Below are positions 54,994 to 63,223 of a DNA stretch of 64,000 nucleotides, in pieces. The stretch covers positions 47,969 through 111,968 of the forward strand of contig NZ_OENE01000013.1 of NCBI RefSeq assembly GCF_900239495.1, written 5' to 3'. Both the position numbers and the translations under genes were made by a program. The notes beneath the pieces are model-generated. The model was not told the DNA's origin and did no database searches. It was given only the letters and a program-made list of their open reading frames with translations. The stretch comes from Tenacibaculum finnmarkense genomovar ulcerans. Its GTDB lineage: Bacteria > Bacteroidota > Bacteroidia > Flavobacteriales > Flavobacteriaceae. Each line of letters starts with the position of its first letter. The stretch's first letter is position 1.

Positions 54994-55374
54994 ATGATAA
55001 AATTACCAAATACGATAGATAACATTCAAATAATACAGGGATTTCTGAAGGAGACTAAAAAAAGAATTTCTGAAGGAATAGATATAACTTTTACAAGAAA
55101 AGCAAGTTCTGAATTAGAAGAAATAATGCTTAATTACAATATTAATGAAAATGATATTGAGTATGCGATTCTAAACTTAACACCTCAAAATTATTACAGA
55201 GGAGTTGATCCTTCAGGAGGTGCTGATTTTAACGTTTGTGCTTTTCGTACGTTTATTGGAAATGAAAATATAGAAATTTATTTAAAGTACGGACTTGAAG
55301 TTACAGGGTTACAGATATTAATTTTTTCTAATCATACACCTGATTTTCCAATGAATCAACCGTTTAAAAATTAA
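54994..55374 (+). CDS. MqsR-like type II toxin candidate
   Basis: From ATG 54994 the protein has 126 residues. The C-terminal half (ENDIEYAILNLTPQNYYRGVDPSGGADFNVCAFRTFIGNENIEIYLKYGLEVTGLQILIFSNH) follows the MqsR/RelE-like layout: a helix with D-I-x-x-A-I-L-x-L, a YY pair, and then antiparallel strands ending in a lysine- or histidine-bearing tip. A helix-turn-helix gene follows four bases later, the usual arrangement of a toxin-antitoxin operon with the toxin first, as in mqsRA. The family name is a by-eye judgement. The upstream extension to 54937 overlaps the terminator and promoter and is rejected. Confidence 0.6.
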   Translation: MIKLPNTIDNIQIIQGFLKETKKRISEGIDITFTRKASSELEEIMLNYNINENDIEYAILNLTPQNYYRGVDPSGGADFNVCAFRTFIGNENIEIYLKYGLEVTGLQILIFSNHTPDFPMNQPFKN

Positions 55375-55378
55375 AATT

Positions 55379-55876
55379 ATGGAATCAAAAAAAATATTAA
55401 CTAGAGACAATAAACTCACGGATGAATTACAAAGAACCGTAGAGAAAAAATTCAAAGGCTTTCAATTAATATACAAGGAAGTTTATTATCTTGATTATGA
55501 TGTGAACGAAGATACGGGTATAATTGACAAGAAAAATAAAGTTGAATTTTACACCAAGAGTCAAATTAGTCGTAATATGAGAACACTAAAAAGTTCTTAT
55601 CTTATTGCTAAAGGAGCCGCTGCACCAAGTGAAATTATTAGTTTTAGAGAAAAATATCATATTGCTGCATCCACATTAAGTATCATTTTAGGCTTTAGTA
55701 AAAATACAATTTCTAATATTGAAAATGATGGAGTAACCTCTTTAACAAGTGGAAGGTTAATTAAGATGAGTATTAATAATAAAGACATTATATCGTATTA
55801 TATTCGAGTATGCGATTCTATTGATGCTCGAAAAAAGGAAGAACTTTCAAAAAAAATATTGGAATTTGGGATATAA
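55379..55876 (+). CDS. XRE-type helix-turn-helix antitoxin candidate
   Basis: The 165-residue protein has a charged N-terminal part (1-70) and a C-terminal XRE-like helix-turn-helix (FREKYHIAASTLSIILGFSKNTISNIENDGVTSL). It has no zinc-binding cysteines, unlike classical MqsA. It follows the toxin candidate by four bases and probably binds its own promoter and the toxin. The pair is flanked by a terminator on each side, so it forms a compact mobile-type cassette. Confidence 0.65.
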   Translation: MESKKILTRDNKLTDELQRTVEKKFKGFQLIYKEVYYLDYDVNEDTGIIDKKNKVEFYTKSQISRNMRTLKSSYLIAKGAAAPSEIISFREKYHIAASTLSIILGFSKNTISNIENDGVTSLTSGRLIKMSINNKDIISYYIRVCDSIDARKKEELSKKILEFGI

Positions 55877-55976
55877 TAGTTGTATAAAATCGTTTCAAAA
55901 CTCAAAACCGTCAATCGGAATTAATTTTAGGTTCACATTCTAATCACTTGAACTGACAGTTTATTTAATATTTAAT

Positions 55977-56013
55977 AAAAAAAGGCAATCACATAAATGA
56001 TTGCCTTTTTTAG
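55977..56013. terminator. Bidirectional terminator
   Basis: AAAAAGGCAATCA pairs with TGATTGCCTTTTT around CATAAA, between the antitoxin gene and the converging membrane protein gene. Confidence 0.85.
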
Positions 56014-56047
56014 TTTCTTTAAAATTTATAATTAAGTAAAATCAAGA

Positions 56048-56350
56048 TTATTCAATTACTTTTTTTGATGGCGTTTTCTTTCCAAAATTAGTAAAAACAT
56101 GGGTAAACAACCACATAATTGTAAAGGTCGGTACGATGTCTAAGCCTGGGATTGCTTCTTCAATAAAAGAAACCGCTGCCGCAATTTTACCCTTATTACC
56201 CTTATACATTTTGGTCATTAAATATGCCGATGCCGGTGCCCAAAACATATCGGATAATTCGCCTAAACCAGGGATTGCGTATGATAGTAATCCGATAGCA
56301 TCAAAGAGTAAGCTTAGCGCTAATTTTGTATATTTATTTTGTGTATTCAT
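56048..56350 (-). CDS. Small membrane protein, unknown function
   Basis: From MNTQNKYTKL the protein has 100 residues, with two near-repeated hydrophobic stretches, YAIPGLGELSDMFWAPASAYLM and EEAIPGLDIVPTFTIMWLF, so it contains an internal IPGLxxx duplication. No enzymatic motif is visible. The frame extends 15 codons upstream to 56395, but that part lacks resemblance to such proteins. Confidence 0.72.
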   Translation of the reverse strand: MNTQNKYTKLALSLLFDAIGLLSYAIPGLGELSDMFWAPASAYLMTKMYKGNKGKIAAAVSFIEEAIPGLDIVPTFTIMWLFTHVFTNFGKKTPSKKVIE

Positions 56351-56494
56351 TTTTAACTGTTTAACGAAAATTAAGATATATTCTTTACAAATCAAACTTC
56401 AAGCCAAATTAATTTATTTTTTTGCTTTATAAAGATGTATTTTTACTTTAATTACTCTTTTTCAATTCATTAAATTTTTTTTAAAACCCAAACA

Positions 56495-57121
56495 ATGATT
56501 TTTTCTGATTTAACAAATAAAATAGCACAGTTACAAACCAAACCTTTAGGAGGACTAACATCTCAGTTAAAACTTGCACCAAAATTAAGAACACAATTTC
56601 CGCAAGAATTAATTGAAAGTAAAAACCCTAAAAAAGCTGCTGTTTTAGCCCTTTTTTATCCTGATGAAAATAATCAAACACGTTTTTTACTTACTTTAAG
56701 AGCTACCTATAAAGGCAAACATTCCGCTCAAGTTAGTTTTCCTGGTGGTAAAATAGCTAAAAAAGACAGCAATCTTAAACAAACTGCATTAAGAGAAACT
56801 TTTGAAGAGGTTGGAATTTTATCCGAAGAAATTAAAATTATTCGTCAAATTACAGACTCTTATATACCACCAAGTAATTTTTTAGTAACCCCATTTATAG
56901 GTGTTATTCAAAAAAAACCAGCCTTTAAACCAAATTACGAAGTAGCAACTACAATTGAAGTATTAATGAGCGACTTATTAAATGATGGTAATTTAACGAC
57001 AAAAGAAATAGCAACATCCTATATGAAAAAAGAAGCTGTACCATGCTTTAAACTAAACAATTATAGTGTTTGGGGCGCAACGGCAATGATGTTATCGGAA
57101 ATTAAAGATTTATTTAAATAG
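56495..57121 (+). CDS. Nudix hydrolase, CoA pyrophosphatase type
   Basis: The 208-residue protein has the Nudix box GGKIAKKDSNLKQTALRETFEEVGI and, before it, TLRATYKGKHSAQVSFPGG, the UPF0035 signature of coenzyme A pyrophosphatases. It should cleave CoA to 4'-phosphopantetheine and 3',5'-ADP. Next to it, 55 bases downstream, starts an acyltransferase gene in the same orientation. Confidence 0.92.
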   Translation: MIFSDLTNKIAQLQTKPLGGLTSQLKLAPKLRTQFPQELIESKNPKKAAVLALFYPDENNQTRFLLTLRATYKGKHSAQVSFPGGKIAKKDSNLKQTALRETFEEVGILSEEIKIIRQITDSYIPPSNFLVTPFIGVIQKKPAFKPNYEVATTIEVLMSDLLNDGNLTTKEIATSYMKKEAVPCFKLNNYSVWGATAMMLSEIKDLFK

Positions 57122-57175
57122 TATTTTTTCGATTTCTTTTGTAACTTAGCTATTACACTTAAAAACAAACTACAA

Positions 57176-58015
57176 ATGCCTTTATTCAAAAGGAATCCTT
57201 TCGGACATCTATTGTTCCTGAAAAGGCTTCTTATTCAAGCACTTGGTATAATTTCTCATGGTAGATACCGAAAATTTAACCAACTACAAATCGAAGGGTC
57301 TGAAATTTTAAGAAACCTTCCAGACAAAAATGTATTATTTATTTCCAATCATCAAACTTATTTTGCCGACGTAGCCGCAATGTTTCATGTTTTTAATGCC
57401 GCTTTAAAAGGGCGTGATAACAATCTTAAAAACATCGGTTACTTATGGAGACCAAAATTAAACATCTATTATATTGCAGCTGGTGAAACAATGCGTGCCG
57501 GATTATTGCCTAAAATATTTGCTTATGCAGGTTCTATTTCGGTAGAAAGAACATGGCGAAGCAAAGGAAAAGATGTAAAAAGACAGGTAAAAATGTCGGA
57601 TATTTCAAATATTAGCAAAGCCTTAGATGATGGCTGGGTTATTACCTTTCCTCAAGGAACAACAACACCTTTTAAACCTGTACGCCGTGGAACTGCTCAT
57701 ATTATAAAAACCTACAAACCTGTTGTAGTACCTATTGTTATTGACGGTTTTAGACGTTCTTTTGATAAAAAAGGACTGGTAATTAAAAAACGTAATGTTT
57801 TACAATCAATGGTTATTAAAGAACCTTTAGATATTGATTACGAAAACGAAGAAGTAGCAAGTATTATTGAAAAAATTGAATACGCTATAGAGCAACATCC
57901 TTCTTTTTTAAAGGTATTAACAGCTAAAGAATTAAAAGAGCAAGAAGAATTTGTTGAAAAACGTCGTTCATGGGTCGATGATGAAGCGAAAAATCAAAAA
58001 GACGAAGAAGAGTAA
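57176..58015 (+). CDS. 1-acyl-sn-glycerol-3-phosphate acyltransferase-like
   Basis: The 279-residue protein has the PlsC acyltransferase motifs: FISNHQTYFADVAAMF (HX4D), RAGLLPKIFAYAGSISVER and ITFPQGTTTPFKPVRRGTA (motif III, FPQGT instead of FPEGT). It is probably a membrane-bound enzyme of phospholipid synthesis, with a charged C-terminal tail. It is followed 51 bases later by the M42 peptidase gene. Confidence 0.9.
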   Translation: MPLFKRNPFGHLLFLKRLLIQALGIISHGRYRKFNQLQIEGSEILRNLPDKNVLFISNHQTYFADVAAMFHVFNAALKGRDNNLKNIGYLWRPKLNIYYIAAGETMRAGLLPKIFAYAGSISVERTWRSKGKDVKRQVKMSDISNISKALDDGWVITFPQGTTTPFKPVRRGTAHIIKTYKPVVVPIVIDGFRRSFDKKGLVIKKRNVLQSMVIKEPLDIDYENEEVASIIEKIEYAIEQHPSFLKVLTAKELKEQEEFVEKRRSWVDDEAKNQKDEEE

Positions 58016-58066
58016 AAATCATCAAGAAAAAACATAACAAGCAAACAAACACTAAACTAATAAATT

Positions 58067-59158
58067 ATGGCTAAAACTGAATCAATTTTAAACGAGAAAT
58101 CAATCGATTTCTTAGCTAAATATTTAAATAACGCCGCTCCTACTGGTTACGAATGGGAAGGGCAGAAAATTTGGATGGACTATTTAAAGCCGTATGTTGA
58201 TGAGTTTATTACCGATACTTACGGTTCTGCTGTAGGTATTATTAACCCTGATGCTAAATATAAGGTAGTTATTGAAGGGCATGCCGATGAAATTTCATGG
58301 TATGTAAACTATATTTCAGACGATGGATTAATTTATGTGGTTCGCAATGGTGGTTCTGACCATCAAATTGCACCGAGTAAAATTGTAAACATCCATACTG
58401 ATAACGGAATTGTAAAAGGAGTTTTCGGATGGCCAGCGATTCATACTCGTAATAAAGCAAACGAAGAAGCGCCAAAACCTGATAATATTTTTATTGATAC
58501 AGGATGCGCTACCAAAGAAGAAGTTGAAAAATTAGGCGTTCATGTTGGTTGTGTAATTACCTACCCAGATGAATTCCATATTTTAAACGGCGATAAATTT
58601 GTATGTCGTGCTTTAGACAACAGAATGGGTGGTTTTATGATTGCCGAAGTTGCTCGTTTATTAAAAGAGAACAAAAAAGAATTGCCTTTTGGTTTATACA
58701 TAACCAATTCTGTTCAAGAAGAAATAGGTTTACGTGGTGCTGAAATGATTTCACACACCATAAAACCAAACGTAGCGATTGTTACCGATGTAACACACGA
58801 TACAACTACCCCAATGATTGACAAAAAGAAAGAAGGTCTTTTAGAAATGGGGAAAGGTCCTGTAGTTGCCTACGCTCCTGCTGTGCAGCAAAAATTACGT
58901 GATTTAATTATTGATACTGCTAAAGAAAAAAACATTCCTTTTCAGCGTTCGGCATTATCAAGAGCCACCGGAACCGATACCGATGCTTTTGCTTATAGTA
59001 ACGGAGGTGTTGCTTCGGCATTAATTTCTTTACCATTGCGTTATATGCACACAACCGTTGAAATGGTACATCGTGATGATGTTGAAAATGTAATTAAAAT
59101 GATTTACGAAAGTTTATTAAAAATAGAATACGGCGAAGATTTTTCGTATTTTAAATAG
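58067..59158 (+). CDS. M42 family metallopeptidase
   Basis: The 363-residue protein has the M42 glutamyl/deblocking aminopeptidase motifs: PTGYEWEGQKIW, VVIEGHADEISWYV (metal His and Asp), CRALDNRMGGFMI, NSVQEEIGLRGAE (catalytic Glu pair), VTDVTHDTTTP and a C-terminal LPLRYMHTTVEMV. These cytoplasmic, dinuclear enzymes form tetrahedral complexes that trim peptides. The gene ends before a terminator at 59199-59236. Confidence 0.93.
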   Translation: MAKTESILNEKSIDFLAKYLNNAAPTGYEWEGQKIWMDYLKPYVDEFITDTYGSAVGIINPDAKYKVVIEGHADEISWYVNYISDDGLIYVVRNGGSDHQIAPSKIVNIHTDNGIVKGVFGWPAIHTRNKANEEAPKPDNIFIDTGCATKEEVEKLGVHVGCVITYPDEFHILNGDKFVCRALDNRMGGFMIAEVARLLKENKKELPFGLYITNSVQEEIGLRGAEMISHTIKPNVAIVTDVTHDTTTPMIDKKKEGLLEMGKGPVVAYAPAVQQKLRDLIIDTAKEKNIPFQRSALSRATGTDTDAFAYSNGGVASALISLPLRYMHTTVEMVHRDDVENVIKMIYESLLKIEYGEDFSYFK

Positions 59159-59198
59159 ATTTCACTGTAGTATCTCTTTTGATAAAATTGATAAAAAC

Positions 59199-59236
59199 AA
59201 AAATCCCTCTAAAATTAATTTTTAGAGGGATTTTTT
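59199..59236 (+). terminator. Terminator of the M42 gene
   Basis: AAAAATCCCTCTAAAA pairs with TTTTAGAGGGATTTTT around TTAATT, followed by T. Confidence 0.85.
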
Positions 59237-59277
59237 ATAACTATCTAATTTAAGAACCTGTTTAAAAATTAAATAAA

Positions 59278-59406
59278 CTGTCAGTTCGAGTGTTTTTTTT
59301 CTTCAAAAAAAATGTATCGAGAACTTTTTAAATATCAACAGAAAATAATTCAAATTCTCGATACAATTTTAATTTCTTCTTATCATTAAAATCACTCGAA
59401 TTGACA
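59278..59406. repeat. Single inverted copy of the 145 bp repeat family
   Basis: Starts CTGTCAGTTCGAGTG and ends CACTCGAATTGACA, with ATGTATCGAGAACTTTTTAA and ATTCTCGATAC inside. On the opposite strand it is a full copy of the unit tandemly repeated at 63224-64000. It fills the 319-base gap before the TonB-like gene. Confidence 0.85.
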
Positions 59407-59477
59407 AAATGCTGGCAAATCAGAATGCGATTTCTTATTTTTCTGTGCTGTTTTTTCAGATGAAATTTAAACAACCT

Positions 59478-60119
59478 CTAAAACTCCATTTGAAAATTAT
59501 AGAAAACATTGACTTTCTTTTCGTGGTGTTTTCCAGGAGCAAACCTTGGAAGTAACGATATAATTCTAATTGCTTCTTGCTCTAAAATAAGACTGTTGCT
59601 ATCACAACTTGCCTTTATAGCATTTACATCGCCATTAATATCAATAATAAAACTTACAGCTACAATTCCTTCTGCTCCATCAACATCCTTTAAATTATCA
59701 TCAATATGACGGATTATTTTTTCATTAAAATCATCAAAAGCATCGGTATTTCTTTGTTTTGACTTAAATAAAGGCACTTGATCTACTTCAGTGAAAGAAA
59801 TTGATTTGTCACTTGCAACTATCGAAGAAGCTAAAGAGGCTAACTCTTCTTTAATTTTCGTTACATTTTTAGTATTTGATGTACTATTTTTATCGCTTAA
59901 AATACTTTTTTTAGTGTAACTCTTTTTAGTAACTCTTGATTTTCTGGCTCTTTTAATAGATAAATGCCTCTTAAAACCCGATACGTTACATTTATTTTTT
60001 ACCGATATCTGATTAACATCTTCAAGACCATCTTCTTGAGCAGAAAGACAAACTTTTTTATTTTGACTAAAATTTAATTGAAATGCTAAAAGGAATATTA
60101 GTAGTGTGAAATTTTTCAT
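59478..60119 (-). CDS. TonB C-terminal domain protein
   Basis: From MKNFTLLIFLLAFQLNFSQ (signal peptide) the protein has 213 residues: a basic, Ser/Lys-rich linker and a C-terminal TonB-like domain (GIVAVSFIIDINGDVNAIKASCDSNSLILEQEAIRIISLLPRFAPGKHHEKKVNVFYNFQMEF). It lacks the usual N-terminal membrane anchor plus proline-rich arm of energy-transducing TonB, so it is a secreted TonB_C protein. The frame opens at 60191, but the signal sequence begins at 60119. Confidence 0.85.
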   Translation of the reverse strand: MKNFTLLIFLLAFQLNFSQNKKVCLSAQEDGLEDVNQISVKNKCNVSGFKRHLSIKRARKSRVTKKSYTKKSILSDKNSTSNTKNVTKIKEELASLASSIVASDKSISFTEVDQVPLFKSKQRNTDAFDDFNEKIIRHIDDNLKDVDGAEGIVAVSFIIDINGDVNAIKASCDSNSLILEQEAIRIISLLPRFAPGKHHEKKVNVFYNFQMEF

Positions 60120-60234
60120 AAAAACAATAATAACTAGAAGCTCTTTCGTAAAAACTCCACTACTATGACACCACTTACTTCTATAAGTCACACATTTTCA
60201 GAATTTAAATGAAATAAATGTTATTAAACGGTTA

Positions 60235-61656
60235 TTATAAAAAATAATCATCTTTAAAACCGATTAAATACAGCTTGTTTTGCGCTCTGGTAACTGCGGT
60301 ATATAACCAGCGTAAATATTCAACACTTGGTCCTTCGGGTAAATACGGCTGTTCTATAAAAACCGTATTCCACTGCCCTCCTTGCGATTTATGACAGGTC
60401 ATCGCATAAGAAAATTTTACTTGAAGCGCATTAAAATACTTATTCTTCTTTACCTCTAAAAACTGCTTGTATTTCGTTTGATCGGCAAAATCTTCTTTTA
60501 CAGCTTCGTATAATTTATTTGATTCAGCATAAGTTAAAGATGGGTTTTCACTCGATAAGGTATCTAACAATAAAACAGTTTCAAAATTTGGAATATCAGG
60601 ATAATCAATCATGCGAACCTCTACCTCAGCAAACTTAAAACCGTATAATTCTTTAATCGAATTGATACGCATTACCTCGCAAATATCACCGTTGGCTATA
60701 AAACCTGCCGATGACGATTCTTTTAGCCAGAAATAATTATTTTTAACAACCATTACATAATCGCCAGTAGAAATTTCATTTTCTTGCCCTCTAATTTCCC
60801 TTCTAATTTGATTATTATACTGATTCGCTCTTTTATTTGAACGTACAATAAAAGCGGTATCTTCTACCCCAACATCGCCATCATACGCCGATGTAATAGC
60901 ATCTTGAATATCGTAACTATCCTCTAGTCGGATAATATCAGGATATTTAACATCAAACTGAAAATCGGAAGCACCATATTGTATTAACATACGCAAATCC
61001 GTGGCGTTTGCTAAAATTCCCGAATTTTGTTGCTGACGTACTACTTCATCTAATTCAATTTCAAAAACATTTTTATCGAAACTATAAGAAAGCTTATCGG
61101 CATCTAAAGCAGGGCTTAGTGTTAATTTTACGGGCGGTAATTGTGCGGTATCTCCTATAAAAACAAGCTTACAATTTTTCCCTGAATACACATAGCTAAT
61201 TAAATCGTCTAATAAAGACCCATTTTCAAACATTTTTGAATTCTGCTGGGCATCAGAAATCATAGAAGCTTCATCAACTATAAATATGGTGTTGCTATGC
61301 TTATTGGGCTGTTTTACAAAACTCATTGCGCCAGCCCCTTGTTTTTTAGAAAAATATATTTTTTTATGTATGGTAAAAGCTTTCTTTTTAGAATAGCCAG
61401 AAATAACCTTAGCAGCACGCCCTGTAGGCGCTAACAAAACAGCTTTTTTATTGGCTTTTTCTAAATTATTAACTACTGAACTTATAATCGTTGTTTTACC
61501 TGTACCAGCATATCCTTTTAGTAAAAATAAGGCGTTATTATTGGTATCAAAAATAAAATCAGCTAGTTTATTGAGTAATAAATCTTGTTTTAGGGTTGGT
61601 TTATACGGGAAGCTTTTTATAACTTCTTCATAAAATTTAGATGCTAATGTTATCAT
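60235..61656 (-). CDS. RecD-like ATP-dependent DNA helicase (AAA family)
   Basis: The 473-residue protein is a superfamily 1 helicase: Walker A LKGYAGTGKTTII, VLLAPTGRAAKVIS (Ia), FIVDEASMI (motif II), FIGDTAQLPPV (III) and a C-terminal UvrD-like MTCHKSQGGQW...LYTAVTRAQNKLYLIG (V and VI). It is the short RecD2-type form without RecBC partners, probably acting in repair or recombination. Promoter box CAAAGATA (TATCTTTG on the minus strand) lies at 61672-61679. Confidence 0.93.
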   Translation of the reverse strand: MITLASKFYEEVIKSFPYKPTLKQDLLLNKLADFIFDTNNNALFLLKGYAGTGKTTIISSVVNNLEKANKKAVLLAPTGRAAKVISGYSKKKAFTIHKKIYFSKKQGAGAMSFVKQPNKHSNTIFIVDEASMISDAQQNSKMFENGSLLDDLISYVYSGKNCKLVFIGDTAQLPPVKLTLSPALDADKLSYSFDKNVFEIELDEVVRQQQNSGILANATDLRMLIQYGASDFQFDVKYPDIIRLEDSYDIQDAITSAYDGDVGVEDTAFIVRSNKRANQYNNQIRREIRGQENEISTGDYVMVVKNNYFWLKESSSAGFIANGDICEVMRINSIKELYGFKFAEVEVRMIDYPDIPNFETVLLLDTLSSENPSLTYAESNKLYEAVKEDFADQTKYKQFLEVKKNKYFNALQVKFSYAMTCHKSQGGQWNTVFIEQPYLPEGPSVEYLRWLYTAVTRAQNKLYLIGFKDDYFL

Positions 61657-61671
61657 ATCTTAAATAATTAA

Positions 61672-61679
61672 CAAAGATA
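61672..61679 (-). promoter_or_regulatory. Promoter -7 box of the helicase gene
   Basis: Minus-strand TATCTTTG matches TAnnTTTG, 16 bases before the start codon. Confidence 0.45.
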
Positions 61680-61723
61680 ATTCTATTTAATCGATAAATA
61701 TTTTAATGATTGAAAAAAAAGTG

Positions 61724-61731
61724 TAGATTTG
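61724..61731 (+). promoter_or_regulatory. Promoter -7 box upstream of 61759
   Basis: TAGATTTG matches TAnnTTTG. It supports ATG 61759 as the start, because the earlier in-frame start (61729) overlaps the box. Confidence 0.45.
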
Positions 61732-61758
61732 CTTATACTATATATAAAAACAAAAAAA

Positions 61759-62499
61759 ATGAATTTATTATTAATGATTTTAGCAGCTACTGTAGTTGCA
61801 ATTCTTTTAGCTTACATTATCGTTAAGTTTGTGCCCTTAAAAGTCAGATGGTTAGTGTCTATCTTATTATTAGTAGCAACTGTTTTCTTAGCATTTAAAA
61901 TTTATTCAGGTATTATGGAGCCTATACATTTTGCTAAAGAAAAAGAAGTTCGATACGCTAAAGTTATTAGCAATTTAAAATTAATTCGTGATGCCGAAGT
62001 AAAATACAAGGAAGTTAACAGAACTTACACAAACAGTAAAGATTCTTTAATCAACTTTATCGAAAAAGGACAATTAGTTTTAACACAAACTACAAATGTT
62101 GAAGAAAAAGTAGATAGAGGTGGTGGAATTTTCGTTACTGTATCTAAAAAACAAGTTGATACTATTGGTTACGAAGCAGTATCTAAATATTTTGCTGGTA
62201 AAGACTATAAATCAATGTTTAAAGTTCCTGGAACCGACAAAGAATTTAAATTAGTAACAGGAAAAGTTGAAAAAGTTGCTGGTTTATTTGTACCTGTTTT
62301 TGAGGCGAAAATAGAAAAAGCAGTCGTTTTAAAAGGAATGAAAAAACATTTAATTAAACAAGAATTAGAAGCTAAAGAAACCGATCAAATTAAAGGTGAA
62401 TTTGTTTCTGTAGGTTCATTAGATGACGTAACTACTGGTGGTAATTGGCCTCCGTCTTACGATAAAGCAGAAATTATGGCTGCTAACAAGAAAAAATAA
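61759..62499 (+). CDS. Two-span membrane protein, unknown function
   Basis: The 246-residue protein has two N-terminal membrane spans (about 3-23 and 31-50) and then a soluble domain, beginning ISNLKLIRDAEVKYKEVNRTYTNSKDSLINFIEKGQ and ending in the charged SYDKAEIMAANKKK. Such proteins are common in Bacteroidetes, but I know of no function. It is flanked by its own promoter box and terminator. Confidence 0.8.
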   Translation: MNLLLMILAATVVAILLAYIIVKFVPLKVRWLVSILLLVATVFLAFKIYSGIMEPIHFAKEKEVRYAKVISNLKLIRDAEVKYKEVNRTYTNSKDSLINFIEKGQLVLTQTTNVEEKVDRGGGIFVTVSKKQVDTIGYEAVSKYFAGKDYKSMFKVPGTDKEFKLVTGKVEKVAGLFVPVFEAKIEKAVVLKGMKKHLIKQELEAKETDQIKGEFVSVGSLDDVTTGGNWPPSYDKAEIMAANKKK

Positions 62500-62526
62500 T
62501 CGAAAAATTCTTTTTTCCCTAATTTT

Positions 62527-62562
62527 TAAAATCCATCCAATTCATTTTGGATGGATTTTTTT
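62527..62562 (+). terminator. Terminator
   Basis: AAAATCCATCCAA pairs with TTGGATGGATTTT around TTCATT, followed by T. Confidence 0.85.
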
Positions 62563-62602
62563 ATTTATGCGTTTATCAAACCTAAAAAGCGCTAATATAT
62601 TT

Positions 62603-62610
62603 TACATTTG
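62603..62610 (+). promoter_or_regulatory. Promoter -7 box of rsmD
   Basis: TACATTTG matches TAnnTTTG, about 50 bases before the rsmD ATG. Confidence 0.4.
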
Positions 62611-62660
62611 CATAATTATTGAAAACTATTAAATCATTTTAATTTTATCCTAGCATCCTA

Positions 62661-63218
62661 ATGAGAATTATTTCAGGAAAATATAAAAGCAGACGACTTT
62701 CTGCCCCTAAAAAATTGCCCGTACGCCCTACAACCGATATGGCAAAAGAATCGTTATTTAATATTTTAAACAACGATTATTATTTTGATGGCATTGCCGT
62801 GTTAGATTTGTTTGCAGGAACAGGAAATATCAGTTACGAATTTGCCTCACGAGGAACTACAACTATTCATTCGGTTGATGCCCACTTCGGATGTATTAAA
62901 TTCATCAATGAAACGGCTAAAGAACTTGATTTTGACATTAACACCTATAAAAGTGATGTGTACAAATTCTTAGAGAAAACAGGATTAAAATCGGATGTTA
63001 TTTTTGCCGATCCTCCGTATGATTTTGACCAAGATAAATTTTTAAAAATCGCCAATTTGGTTTTTGAGCGTAATCTGTTAAACCAAGACGGAACGTTAAT
63101 TATTGAGCATGACAAACACACCGATTTAACAAGCCATCCTAACCACCGTTACGACAAGCGTTATGGAGGAAATGTCTTTAGTTTTTTTAATTTCGATGAA
63201 TCTTTTGATGATTTTTAA
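62661..63218 (+). CDS. rsmD: RsmD-like 16S rRNA guanine N2-methyltransferase
   Basis: The 185-residue protein starts MRIISGKYKSRRLSAPK and has VRPTTDMAKESLFNIL, SAM-binding VLDLFAGTGNISYEFASRG and the catalytic FADPPYDFD, all RsmD signatures. RsmD methylates G966 of 16S rRNA. It is the last gene before the repeat array. Confidence 0.92.
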   Translation: MRIISGKYKSRRLSAPKKLPVRPTTDMAKESLFNILNNDYYFDGIAVLDLFAGTGNISYEFASRGTTTIHSVDAHFGCIKFINETAKELDFDINTYKSDVYKFLEKTGLKSDVIFADPPYDFDQDKFLKIANLVFERNLLNQDGTLIIEHDKHTDLTSHPNHRYDKRYGGNVFSFFNFDESFDDF

Positions 63219-63223
63219 ACATT

